A stretch of 64,000 bases of DNA from Ga0077548 sp035440445 (GTDB lineage: Bacteria; Pseudomonadota; Alphaproteobacteria; Rhizobiales; Xanthobacteraceae). Where the stretch lies: positions 1 to 64,000 of the forward strand of contig DAORMJ010000012.1 in NCBI GenBank assembly GCA_035440445.1, read 5' to 3'. The notes below the pieces were generated by a model. It saw only the letters and a list, made by a program, of their open reading frames with translations. It made no database searches and was not told the origin of the DNA. The position numbers were made by a program, and so were the translations under genes. Of this stretch, positions 19,494-26,743 are shown piece after piece (position 1 is the first letter of the stretch; the number at the start of each line of letters is the position of its first letter).

Positions 19494-19532
19494 GAAACGG
19501 CACATCTTGCGCAGGAATTCAGGCGTAACGCC

Positions 19533-22500
19533 TTGCTGAAAACTTCTCCCAAGTCTTTCTCCGATCCATCGCGCCGCGGGCGCGGCGTCACCGCGGTGTT
19601 GGGACCGACCAACACAGGCAAAACGCATCTCGCGATCGATCGCATGCTCGCGCATTCGAGCGGACTGATCGGCCTGCCGCTGCGCCTGCTTGCGCGCGAG
19701 GTCTATCAACGCTGCGTCGAACGCGTGGGCAAAGAGAACGTCGCGCTCATCACGGGCGAAGAACGCATCGTGCCGAAAAACCCGCGCTACTGGGTTTCGA
19801 CCGTCGAAGCCATGCCGCATGATCTCGATGTCGCCTTCATCGCGGTCGATGAAGTGCAACTTGCAGCCGACTTCGAGCGCGGCCATCTCTTCACCGATCG
19901 CGTACTGAACCTGCGCGGACGCGAAGAGACATGGCTTCTGGGTGCCGCGACCGTGCGCGGGATTCTGACTAGACTCCTGCCCGGCATGGATGTGATCCAG
20001 CGGCCGCGGCTTTCGATGCTGACATTCGCTGGCGAGAAAAAACTCACGCGCCTGCCGCGCCGCTCCGCGATCGTCGCTTTCTCGGCCGATGAGGTCTATG
20101 CGATTGCCGAATTGATCCGCCGCCAGACCGGCGGCGCTGCGGTCGTCTTGGGCGCGCTCAGCCCACGCACCCGCAACGCGCAGGTAGAAATCTTTCAGTC
20201 CGGCGACGTCGATTATCTGGTGGCCACCGACGCCATCGGCATGGGGCTGAACCTCGACGTGGATCACGTCGCATTTGCTTCCGACCGGAAATTCGACGGC
20301 TATCAGTTCCGGCAATTATCGGCAGCCGAAATGGCACAGATCGCGGGCCGCGCTGGCCGGGCGCAGCGGGACGGCACTTTCGGCACCACCGGCCGCTGCC
20401 GTCCGTTCGAGGCCGACCTCGTCGATCGGCTGGAGACGCATACGTTCGAACCCGTCAAAGTGTTGCAATGGCGCAACCACGCGCTCGATTTTTCCTCGCT
20501 TGCCGCCCTCGACGCGAGCCTCTCCGTAATTCCACGGGAGGAAGGTCTTACGCGGGCACCGGTCGCGGACGATTTGCAGATTCTGGAGCGCGCCGCGCGC
20601 GATTCCGACATCCGGTCGATGGCGCGAACGCCGGACGCGATCCGCCGCCTCTGGCAGGTGTGTCAAATTCCCGACTATCGGAAAGTATCGCCTGCGGCCC
20701 ACTCGGAATTGGTCTTCACCCTCTATGGATTTTTGATGCGGGAGGGTACGATCCCCGCCGACTGGATCGCCGAACAGGTGGCCCTTGCCGACCGGCCAGA
20801 AGGCGATATCGACACGCTTTCAAACCGCATCGCGCAAGTGCGCACCTGGACCTTCGCAGCCAACCGCTCCGACTGGTTACGCGACCCTGAACACTGGCAA
20901 GGCATCACGCGCGCCGTCGAAGACCGGCTCTCCGACGCGCTGCATGAACGTCTTACCCAACGCTTTGTTGACCGCCGCACCAGCGTGCTGATGCGGCGCC
21001 TGAGAGAGAATACGCGCTTGGAGACTGAAATTAAGGACAGCGGCGAAGTGATCGTGGAAGGTCACATCATCGGTCGCTTGCAGGGATTTGAGTTTGTCGC
21101 CGATGCTTCCGGCAGTTCGCCCGACGCCAAGGCGCTTAGAGCCGCAGCACAGAAGGCGCTTGCCGGCGAAATCGAAAAGCGCGCCGACGAAATCGACAAG
21201 GCCGATGATGCCAGAATCGTGCTCGCCAATGATGGCTTGTTGCGCTGGACCGGCGAGCCGGTCGCGCGCCTGATTGCGGGCGACGTTGCGCTGAAACCGC
21301 GGGCACGCCTCATCGCGGATGAGCAGCTCACCGGTCCCGCGCGCGACAAGGTCGCAGCACGGATCGATCGCTGGATCGAGGCGCATATCGAAAAGCTGCT
21401 TGGCCCGTTGAATGCGCTGGCCAAAGCCGAAGACGTGAACGGCTTGGCGCGCGGCGTTGCGTTCCAGCTTGTGGAAGCACTCGGCGTGCTCGACCGCATC
21501 AATGTCGCCGACGAGGTGAAGGGTCTCGACCAGGAAGCGCGGAGCCAGTTGCGCAAATACGGCATCCGTTTCGGCGCCTATCACATCTATATCCCCGCGC
21601 TCCTGAAGCCTGCACCGCGCCAGCTTGCACTGCTTCTGTGGGCGCTGAAGCACGGCGGCCTTTCGCAAAAAGGCATGAGCGAACTGCCTTCGCTCGCGTC
21701 GTCCGGCCGCACCTCGATCCCGAACGACCGCGAGATCCAAAAGTCGCTCTATCGCGCGGCGGGCTATCGCGTTGCCGGCACGCGTGCGGTGCGCGTCGAT
21801 ATTCTCGAGCGCCTCGCCGATCTCATTCGTCCGGCGATCGCATGGAAGCCGGGCTCGCCCGGCGAGAAGCCGCAAGGCGCAATCGACGGCTTCGGCTTTA
21901 CTGTTTCCGTGGGCATGACCTCGCTGGTCGGCTGTGCGGGCGAAGACTTCGCATCCATCCTGAAAGCGCTCGGCTACCGGATGGACCGTCGGCCTGCGCC
22001 CGTCGAGACGCCGGTAGAAACGCAAACGGATGCGGTTGCGGAAGTGGCCGTGCCAGAATCGCCCACGTCCGACCCTGTTGTCGAAACGCCGTTTGCTGAT
22101 GTCACACCACCGCCTCCCACGCTCTCGGGCGGCGATCCCATGATGCCCTCGGCGCCGGTACTTTCGGCAGGCGCGGAAATTCACCCGGTTGCCGACGCGA
22201 CGCCTCCCGCAGCGGTACAGGCCGCCGAGCCTGCCATGATCGAAGTCTGGCGTCCGGGCCGTCCGCGGACTGATCGCAAGCCCGAACACAGACGGCCGCA
22301 GAAGCATGCCGAAGCGAATGCCGATGGCGCAACGCCTCTTGATGGCGAGAAGCCACGCGAGCGCCCGCGCCGCGATAACCGCGGTAAAGATCGTCCCAAG
22401 GATCGGCACAAGGACCGGCCGGAGCATCGTCACGACCGGGGTCCGCGCAAGGATGCGGGCGGGTTCAAGCCGCGTCCCGAACGCCGGGAAACGCTTGATC

Positions 22501-22571
22501 CGAACTCGCCTTTTGCATCGCTGCTGGCGCTGAAAGAGCGCATGGAAGCGGACAAGAAGGACAAGGGTTGA
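19533..22571 (+). CDS. SUV3-like DExH/D RNA helicase
   Basis: About 1012 residues from TTG 19533; the frame is open further up, but homologues begin only about 20 residues before the P-loop. Walker A is AVLGPTNTGKTHLAIDRM, the Walker B/DExH equivalent is IAVDEVQLAADFERG, and the C-terminal helicase core shows LVATDAIGMGLNLDVDHV and QIAGRAGRAQRDG. This order is that of mitochondrial SUV3, an RNA helicase of the degradosome. After about residue 820 the chain becomes Pro/Ala-rich, then strongly basic with DR/KDRPKDRHKD repeats, a likely RNA-binding tail. The stop overlaps the S4 gene start (TTGA). Start codon and regulation are uncertain; see the duplicated upstream boxes. Confidence 0.88.
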   Translation: MLKTSPKSFSDPSRRGRGVTAVLGPTNTGKTHLAIDRMLAHSSGLIGLPLRLLAREVYQRCVERVGKENVALITGEERIVPKNPRYWVSTVEAMPHDLDVAFIAVDEVQLAADFERGHLFTDRVLNLRGREETWLLGAATVRGILTRLLPGMDVIQRPRLSMLTFAGEKKLTRLPRRSAIVAFSADEVYAIAELIRRQTGGAAVVLGALSPRTRNAQVEIFQSGDVDYLVATDAIGMGLNLDVDHVAFASDRKFDGYQFRQLSAAEMAQIAGRAGRAQRDGTFGTTGRCRPFEADLVDRLETHTFEPVKVLQWRNHALDFSSLAALDASLSVIPREEGLTRAPVADDLQILERAARDSDIRSMARTPDAIRRLWQVCQIPDYRKVSPAAHSELVFTLYGFLMREGTIPADWIAEQVALADRPEGDIDTLSNRIAQVRTWTFAANRSDWLRDPEHWQGITRAVEDRLSDALHERLTQRFVDRRTSVLMRRLRENTRLETEIKDSGEVIVEGHIIGRLQGFEFVADASGSSPDAKALRAAAQKALAGEIEKRADEIDKADDARIVLANDGLLRWTGEPVARLIAGDVALKPRARLIADEQLTGPARDKVAARIDRWIEAHIEKLLGPLNALAKAEDVNGLARGVAFQLVEALGVLDRINVADEVKGLDQEARSQLRKYGIRFGAYHIYIPALLKPAPRQLALLLWALKHGGLSQKGMSELPSLASSGRTSIPNDREIQKSLYRAAGYRVAGTRAVRVDILERLADLIRPAIAWKPGSPGEKPQGAIDGFGFTVSVGMTSLVGCAGEDFASILKALGYRMDRRPAPVETPVETQTDAVAEVAVPESPTSDPVVETPFADVTPPPPTLSGGDPMMPSAPVLSAGAEIHPVADATPPAAVQAAEPAMIEVWRPGRPRTDRKPEHRRPQKHAEANADGATPLDGEKPRERPRRDNRGKDRPKDRHKDRPEHRHDRGPRKDAGGFKPRPERRETLDPNSPFASLLALKERMEADKKDKG

Positions 22572-22846
22572 ACGAGAGCCAGAATTCCCAGCGGATCGAC
22601 CGCTGGATCTGGCACGCGCGCATCGTGAAAACACGCAGCCTCGCCGCCGCACTTGTCTCAGCGGGCCATGTCCGCGTGAACGGCGAGCGAAACGGTCAAC
22701 CCGGCCGCACCATCAAGCCGGGTGACATCCTGACGCTCGCGCTACCGGCCCGCGTCCGCGTTTTGAAGGTCACCGGCATATTGCCGCGCCGGGGTGACGC
22801 GGCGGCCGCGCAGCGCACATATGAGGTGCTGGAAGCGCGACACTGA
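22568..22846 (+). CDS. S4-domain RNA-binding protein, Hsp15-like
   Basis: 92 residues from TTG 22568, overlapping the helicase stop. An S4 domain is visible: RIDRWIWHARIVKTRSLAAA, then VSAGHVRVNGERNGQPGRTI and KPGDILTL. This matches Hsp15 (HslR), which rescues 50S subunits carrying a stalled nascent chain. Its coupling to an RNA helicase suggests joint work on RNA or ribosome quality control, which is inference. fdxA follows after 82 bp. Confidence 0.88.
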   Translation: MNESQNSQRIDRWIWHARIVKTRSLAAALVSAGHVRVNGERNGQPGRTIKPGDILTLALPARVRVLKVTGILPRRGDAAAAQRTYEVLEARH

Positions 22847-22928
22847 CCTTCAATTGCCGCACGTCGCGAACCCTTGGCAAAGCCGACCCCCTGCGCTACT
22901 GCGCGGCACGCAAGAGAACGAGCCGTCC

Positions 22929-23264
22929 ATGACCTACGTCGTCAACGACAAATGCATCCGCTGCAAGTACATGGATTGCGTCGAAGTCTGTCCGGTGGAC
23001 TGCTTCTACGAAGGCGAAAACATGCTCGTCATCCACCCGGACGAATGCATCGATTGCGGCGTCTGCGAGCCGGAATGCCCGGCCGACGCGATCAAGCCTG
23101 ATACCGTACCGGGCCTCGAGAAGTGGATCGGGCTCAACGCCGAATATGCCAAGCAGTGGCCCAACATCACGATCAAGCGCGACTCGCCTGCCGACGCGAA
23201 GGAGTGGGATGGCGTCGAAGGCAAAGAGCAATACTTCTCCGACAAGCCCGGCCAGGGCGACTGA
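22929..23264 (+). CDS. fdxA: Seven-iron ferredoxin FdxA
   Basis: 111 residues. Two cluster motifs are visible: CIRCKYMDCVEVCPVDC binds one [4Fe-4S] and one [3Fe-4S] in the usual shared pattern, and CIDCGVCEPECPADA completes them. The C-terminal half (WIGLNAEYAKQWPNITIKRD) is the extension typical of alphaproteobacterial FdxA. The start ATG 22929 follows a weak purine stretch (AAGAGAACGAG). The ferredoxin probably shuttles electrons in redox metabolism; its partner is not known. The S4-fdxA-carD order is conserved in Hyphomicrobiales. Confidence 0.95.
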   Translation: MTYVVNDKCIRCKYMDCVEVCPVDCFYEGENMLVIHPDECIDCGVCEPECPADAIKPDTVPGLEKWIGLNAEYAKQWPNITIKRDSPADAKEWDGVEGKEQYFSDKPGQGD

Positions 23265-23327
23265 ATCCCTCGTCGGAAGCCGGTAACCATACCGCCGGCG
23301 CCAAAATGCCCGCGCTGCGGCAAACCA

Positions 23328-23355
23328 TTGATTTTTTGGGAAAATGTGCTATATT
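23328..23355 (+). promoter_or_regulatory. Sigma-70-type promoter for carD
   Basis: TTGATT (23328-23333), 16-bp spacer, TATATT (23350-23355). The AT-rich stretch stands out from its GC-rich surroundings. Start of transcription expected near 23362. Confidence 0.6.
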
Positions 23356-23496
23356 TCCCACAGTCGCCCGTTTTCATCGCAAGATATAGGGCGCTCTTAA
23401 GGAGCCGCCCGACCCAAATCCAAGGCTGAGATGCAGTTTTCACACGCCCCGCTGACGCGGTGCGCGCGAAAGTAGCATCGTTACAGGAATCAACCG

Positions 23497-23547
23497 ATGG
23501 GTTCACCCGGCGGCGACGGGACCGAGTATTGCGTAAGGCCGGTATGA
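23497..23547 (+). CDS. Possible 16-residue upstream peptide in the carD leader
   Basis: ATG 23497 has a good ribosome-binding site (AGGAA at 23485-23489, seven bases upstream). The peptide MGSPGGDGTEYCVRPV ends at TGA 23545-23547, inside the loop and right arm of the GCCGGT/ACCGGC hairpin, 25 bases before carD. A ribosome on this frame would open the hairpin. Speculative but well placed for leader control. Confidence 0.3.
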   Translation: MGSPGGDGTEYCVRPV

Positions 23548-23572
23548 CCGGCGCGAGGAGCAGAAGCGAACA

Positions 23573-24145
23573 ATGACCACCGCCAAGAAGACCCAGACCC
23601 GCCACGGCTTCAAGACCAACGAACACATCGTCTATCCGGCCCATGGCGTCGGACAGATTGTTCGGATCGAGGAACAGGAAGTCGCGGGATACAAGCTCGA
23701 GCTTTTCGTCATCTCCTTTTCCAAGGACAAGATGACGTTGCGCGTGCCTACCTCGAAAGCGGCGTCGGTCGGCATGCGCAAGCTGGCAAGCCCGGACATC
23801 GTCAAGAAGGCGCTGGAAACCCTCAAGGGCCGCGCCCGCATCAAGCGCACCATGTGGTCGCGCCGTGCGCAGGAATACGAAGCGAAGATCAATTCCGGCG
23901 ATCTCATCCAGATCGCGGAGGTGGTGCGCGATCTTTTCCGCTCCGAGTCCCAGCCTGAACAGTCTTACTCCGAGCGTCAGCTTTACGAAGCGGCACTCGA
24001 TCGCATGGTCCGCGAACTCTCGGCGGTTGAAGACATCACCGAGACGGAAGCCGCGAAGCTGGTCGAGGCCAACCTGATGAAGGCGCCGACCCGCAACAAG
24101 GCGGCGAAGAGCGACGGCAACGACGAGCAGGAAGCCGCCGCTTAA
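23573..24145 (+). CDS. carD: CarD family transcriptional regulator (CdnL-type)
   Basis: 190 residues. CarD/CdnL proteins bind the RNA polymerase beta subunit and stabilise open complexes at rRNA and other housekeeping promoters. The N-terminal Tudor-like polymerase-interaction domain reads EHIVYPAHGVGQIVRIEEQE and YKLELFVISF. The helical C-terminal DNA-binding part includes RRAQEYEAKINSGDLIQIAE and EQSYSERQLYEAALDRM. The last 15 residues are Lys/Asn/Glu-rich. Spacing from GAGGAG to ATG is normal. It ends at a strong terminator, so it is probably monocistronic from its own promoter. Confidence 0.95.
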   Translation: MTTAKKTQTRHGFKTNEHIVYPAHGVGQIVRIEEQEVAGYKLELFVISFSKDKMTLRVPTSKAASVGMRKLASPDIVKKALETLKGRARIKRTMWSRRAQEYEAKINSGDLIQIAEVVRDLFRSESQPEQSYSERQLYEAALDRMVRELSAVEDITETEAAKLVEANLMKAPTRNKAAKSDGNDEQEAAA

Positions 24146-24167
24146 GCACGCGGAATACTGAAAATAT

Positions 24168-24199
24168 GAAAGGCCCGGATCGATTCCGGGCCTTTTCTT
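24168..24199 (+). terminator. Rho-independent terminator after carD
   Basis: Stem AAGGCCCGGA/TCCGGGCCTT (24170-24179 and 24185-24194) with loop TCGAT, followed by TTCTTTTG. It lies 24 bp past the carD stop. Confidence 0.85.
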
Positions 24200-24229
24200 T
24201 TGCCTCGGGTTCTTTGCAGAACACTCCGC

Positions 24230-25705
24230 TTATTCGACGACGAGCTTCACATAGTCGCCGGGTGTCAGCCGCGCGCCGCGGCGCAGCCCGTTCAGCACGA
24301 GAAATCGTTCCAGTTGCCGGTCTGCATAAGCCATACGCGCGGCAATGCGTTCCGGCGTGTCGCCGGCCGTAACCTGATGAATGCGGATGCGGAGCGGACG
24401 GATCGCCTGCGCTTCATCAAGCGGAACGCGGCGGAAGGAAAGCGCGGCCTGCCGGAACGATGCTTCGAGTTGCGGCGAGAGTTCGCGCGTCGCAAATGCC
24501 AGCCGATAGACGTCAGCACCGAAACGGATGGCATAGAGCCGGAACGACCACTGCTCGCCGCGCGCGATCGCGGTCGCAGCCTCGAAGCCATTCACCTCGA
24601 ACTTCTCCAGCGTCGAGAGATCGACGCCCTCGACCCAGCCTTTTGAGACATAGTCCGCAAGCGGCTCGCTGCCGGAAACCCGCACAGCATCAAGCCGCAA
24701 AGCCTCGCGCCCGCTGCCGGTCGCGCCAAGCACGGCTTGCGCAGTGTTTTCGAGCGCGAACCCTTCCGGTGCGGTGAACGCAAAGCCGAGATTGGGATGC
24801 AAAAAGGTGCGGCCGCGCACGAAACCTTCTTTCGGATCGTCGCCGAAGGTCACGCCATCGAGCGCCTTGAGAAAAGTTTCGCGATCGCGTTCGGTCGAGA
24901 GCGGATTGACGAACTGCTTCGCATTGGCGACCGCGATTGAAATCCGCTCCGGCGTCGAAGGATGGCTCGAAAGAAAATCCATATCCTTCGACGGGCTCGC
25001 ACCGATCGAAGCGGTGCGCAATTGCGCGAAGCGGCCCATGGACGTGAGAAAGCGCGACGCGCCGTAAGGATCATAACCTGCACGCGCGGCAATGCCGACG
25101 CCGACGGCATCGGCTTCCAGTTCCTGTCCGCGCGAGAAGGTAGCAATCGAAAGCCGCGAGCGGGCGAGCGCAAGCGCGCCGAGTTGCGGATCGCTGAGCG
25201 TATCGGAAATCGCGCGGCTGTTGAGTACAGCGGCGCGGATCTGCTCTTCGCGGATTACCGCATGGCGTGCGAGCACGTGCGCCATCTCGTGCGAGATCAC
25301 CGAGGACAGTTCGGACGTGTCGTTGGCAAGCGAGATCAATCCGCGCGTGACGTAAAGCGAACCGCCCGGCAATGCGAAGGCGTTGATTGCGGGTGAATTG
25401 AGGATCGTGATGCGATACTTCAGTTCCGGCTTCTCGGACGCAGCAACCAGACGCGCGATGGTCTGCTCCATCAGCGCCTGCAGTTCCGGCGCGCGATAGA
25501 TGCCGCCATAGGTAGCGATCAGCCGTTCATGTTCCTTGCGCTGCGCGGCCGGCAGCGCGGTGACGGCAGGGTCTTCGGATTTGTGCTCCCCGAAACCGAT
25601 CTGGTCGAGGCTGACGGTCGAGCACGAGGCGAGCGCGACGGACAACGCAACGCCGCTGAAAGCGGCGCGAAGTCGCTCCCATATGCGTTCGCGCGTCTGC
25701 ATCAT
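24230..25705 (-). CDS. M48 family metalloprotease, BepA-like lipoprotein with LysM-like tail
   Basis: 491 residues. A lipobox ASCS (lipid anchor Cys28) follows a hydrophobic leader. The zinc protease motif HEMAH (residues 139-143) and the third ligand in ELEADAVG are present. This is the periplasmic M48 type that, like BepA/Loip, trims or degrades outer-membrane proteins stuck on the BAM complex. Unlike BepA, the C-terminus carries a LysM-like segment (HQVTAGDTPERIAARM...LVLNGL...LTPGDYVKLVV) instead of TPR repeats, pointing to peptidoglycan contact. It overlaps the nuclease-like gene by 4 bp, so the two form an operon. Confidence 0.88.
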   Translation of the reverse strand: MMQTRERIWERLRAAFSGVALSVALASCSTVSLDQIGFGEHKSEDPAVTALPAAQRKEHERLIATYGGIYRAPELQALMEQTIARLVAASEKPELKYRITILNSPAINAFALPGGSLYVTRGLISLANDTSELSSVISHEMAHVLARHAVIREEQIRAAVLNSRAISDTLSDPQLGALALARSRLSIATFSRGQELEADAVGVGIAARAGYDPYGASRFLTSMGRFAQLRTASIGASPSKDMDFLSSHPSTPERISIAVANAKQFVNPLSTERDRETFLKALDGVTFGDDPKEGFVRGRTFLHPNLGFAFTAPEGFALENTAQAVLGATGSGREALRLDAVRVSGSEPLADYVSKGWVEGVDLSTLEKFEVNGFEAATAIARGEQWSFRLYAIRFGADVYRLAFATRELSPQLEASFRQAALSFRRVPLDEAQAIRPLRIRIHQVTAGDTPERIAARMAYADRQLERFLVLNGLRRGARLTPGDYVKLVVE

Positions 25706-26505
25706 TCGCTCGCAGGGTTTTCCAGTCGTTCGATCGCCTGCACCAGGTTGATTTCCATGGCCGGGCCGCCCCAGAAGAACAGATTACCCCTAACGCGGAT
25801 GCGCTTGCCACGCCAGTTTTGGGGGTCTTCGCCGGCGGCTTCCAGCCTTTTACGCAGGCTATCGGGCACGATAATGGTAAAATCTTCGGTGAAACGGCGC
25901 CCGAAATCGAGATAAATCCGCCCGCGGCCGCGGCCCACCCGGGTAACGGTGCCCTCGACGATGGCAAAGCGGCCCGACGCCGCGAGCAGGAGCGCGAGCT
26001 CGTCTGCCTGAAAGATGCGAAACTGGGGCTCATTCCAGATCCCGCGCCGCGCCTCTCGTGCCTTGCGCTCATGCGCGAGCAGCGCAGTCATGCATTTGTC
26101 ATTCGCGGACGAGAATACGCGCACCATGCCCCGCTCAAGCAGCGCGGCTTCGAGCCATTGCTTCCCCTCGATCAGCACCGCCCCGGCCTGCCATCGGCCG
26201 TAGCGATCGGGAGCATCGGAGGCGAGATAGAGGATCGCACTTTTGCCTGCGGCGATTTCCGCAAGCGATGCTTTCGCGCGCGCCGACGCACTGGGATCGT
26301 TGTCGATCGGAAGCGGTGCAATGATCCGGGCAAGCCGGAGGATGCGGCCATCGGCGAGCCGCAGCGAATGACCGTCGACGGCCTCAACGATCTCGACCGC
26401 CGCCTGCCCGGTCCCGCACTGCGCCACGCCCTCACCGGCCGCCGGACATAACGAGATGCCCAGAAGCCCGATCATGAGCAAAAGCCTGCTGCCTGCCGGT
26501 CCCAT
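25702..26505 (-). CDS. Thermonuclease (SNase)-like exported protein
   Basis: 267 residues with a hydrophobic N-terminal signal segment (LLLMIGLLGISLCPAAG). Residues 35-155 have staphylococcal-nuclease-like order: VEAVDGHSLRLADGRILRLA, SDAPDRYGRWQAGAVLIEGK, and a helix ending KAREARRGIWNEP. However, the usual catalytic Arg and Glu residues are not obvious (the first catalytic position reads LRLARIIAP), so activity is doubtful. The second half (FAIVEGTVTRVGRGRGRIYL through KRIRVRGNLFFWGGPAMEI) looks like an OB-type fold. Coupled by ATGA to the M48 protease downstream. Confidence 0.78.
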   Translation of the reverse strand: MGPAGSRLLLMIGLLGISLCPAAGEGVAQCGTGQAAVEIVEAVDGHSLRLADGRILRLARIIAPLPIDNDPSASARAKASLAEIAAGKSAILYLASDAPDRYGRWQAGAVLIEGKQWLEAALLERGMVRVFSSANDKCMTALLAHERKAREARRGIWNEPQFRIFQADELALLLAASGRFAIVEGTVTRVGRGRGRIYLDFGRRFTEDFTIIVPDSLRKRLEAAGEDPQNWRGKRIRVRGNLFFWGGPAMEINLVQAIERLENPASE

Positions 26506-26600
26506 CGCGGGCCCTATCTTGCGGCAGAGAATGTCCGCATGAAAGCTCTGGCAACCCTCTGCAAATCACCGATCGTTGTGTTAGACCCTTGCCGCGGCCA

Positions 26601-26677
26601 GGTCCCGTAGCTCAGCCGGATAGAGCAGCGGTTTCCTAAACCGAAGGTCGGGGGTTCGATTCCCTCCGGGACCGCCA
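26601..26677 (+). tRNA. tRNA-Arg (anticodon CCT)
   Basis: 77 nt including encoded CCA. Acceptor GGTCCCG pairs with CGGGACC, the D-arm is GCTC...GAGC, the anticodon loop TTCCTAA gives CCT (reads AGG), and the T-arm contains GGTTCGATTCC. The 27-43 pair at the base of the anticodon stem is G-A, a minor mismatch. Confidence 0.96.
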
Positions 26678-26743
26678 GTTCGCAATCCGGCCACATCCGT
26701 TGTCCATGGCTAATTGCCAGATTCCCGCAAACCCGGCTCCCAG

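Larger units (their letters stand above)
19026..19532. other. Long intergenic region with a duplicated block upstream of the helicase (507 bp)
   Basis: No convincing protein gene. It contains two diverged copies of a block of about 85 bp (see repeat entries), each with a GTTC-N7-GTTC box, and four copies of AACTTGT at about 19230, 19303, 19351 and 19484. A 43-codon frame, MRVNAESALRARVINLFRAS and so on (19261-19392), has an AGAGGA sequence 12 nt upstream and cannot be excluded as a small gene. Confidence 0.6.
23265..23572. other. carD leader region (308 bp)
   Basis: Holds a promoter (23328-23355), an untranslated leader of about 210 nt with two tiny open frames (23431-23475 and 23497-23547) and a perfect hairpin GCCGGT-ATG-ACCGGC (23538-23552) just before the carD ribosome-binding site GAGGAG. 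No normal-sized gene seen. Confidence 0.65.

Noticed and set aside
20877..22652. Long antisense frame over the helicase
   Set aside because: Arg/Ala-rich shadow without domains; the plus-strand helicase has clear motifs across the same span.
26601..26677. tRNA-Arg as an integration site for a mobile element
   Set aside because: No integrase, no duplicated tRNA 3' end within the following 3 kb that I could see, and normal housekeeping genes on both sides.
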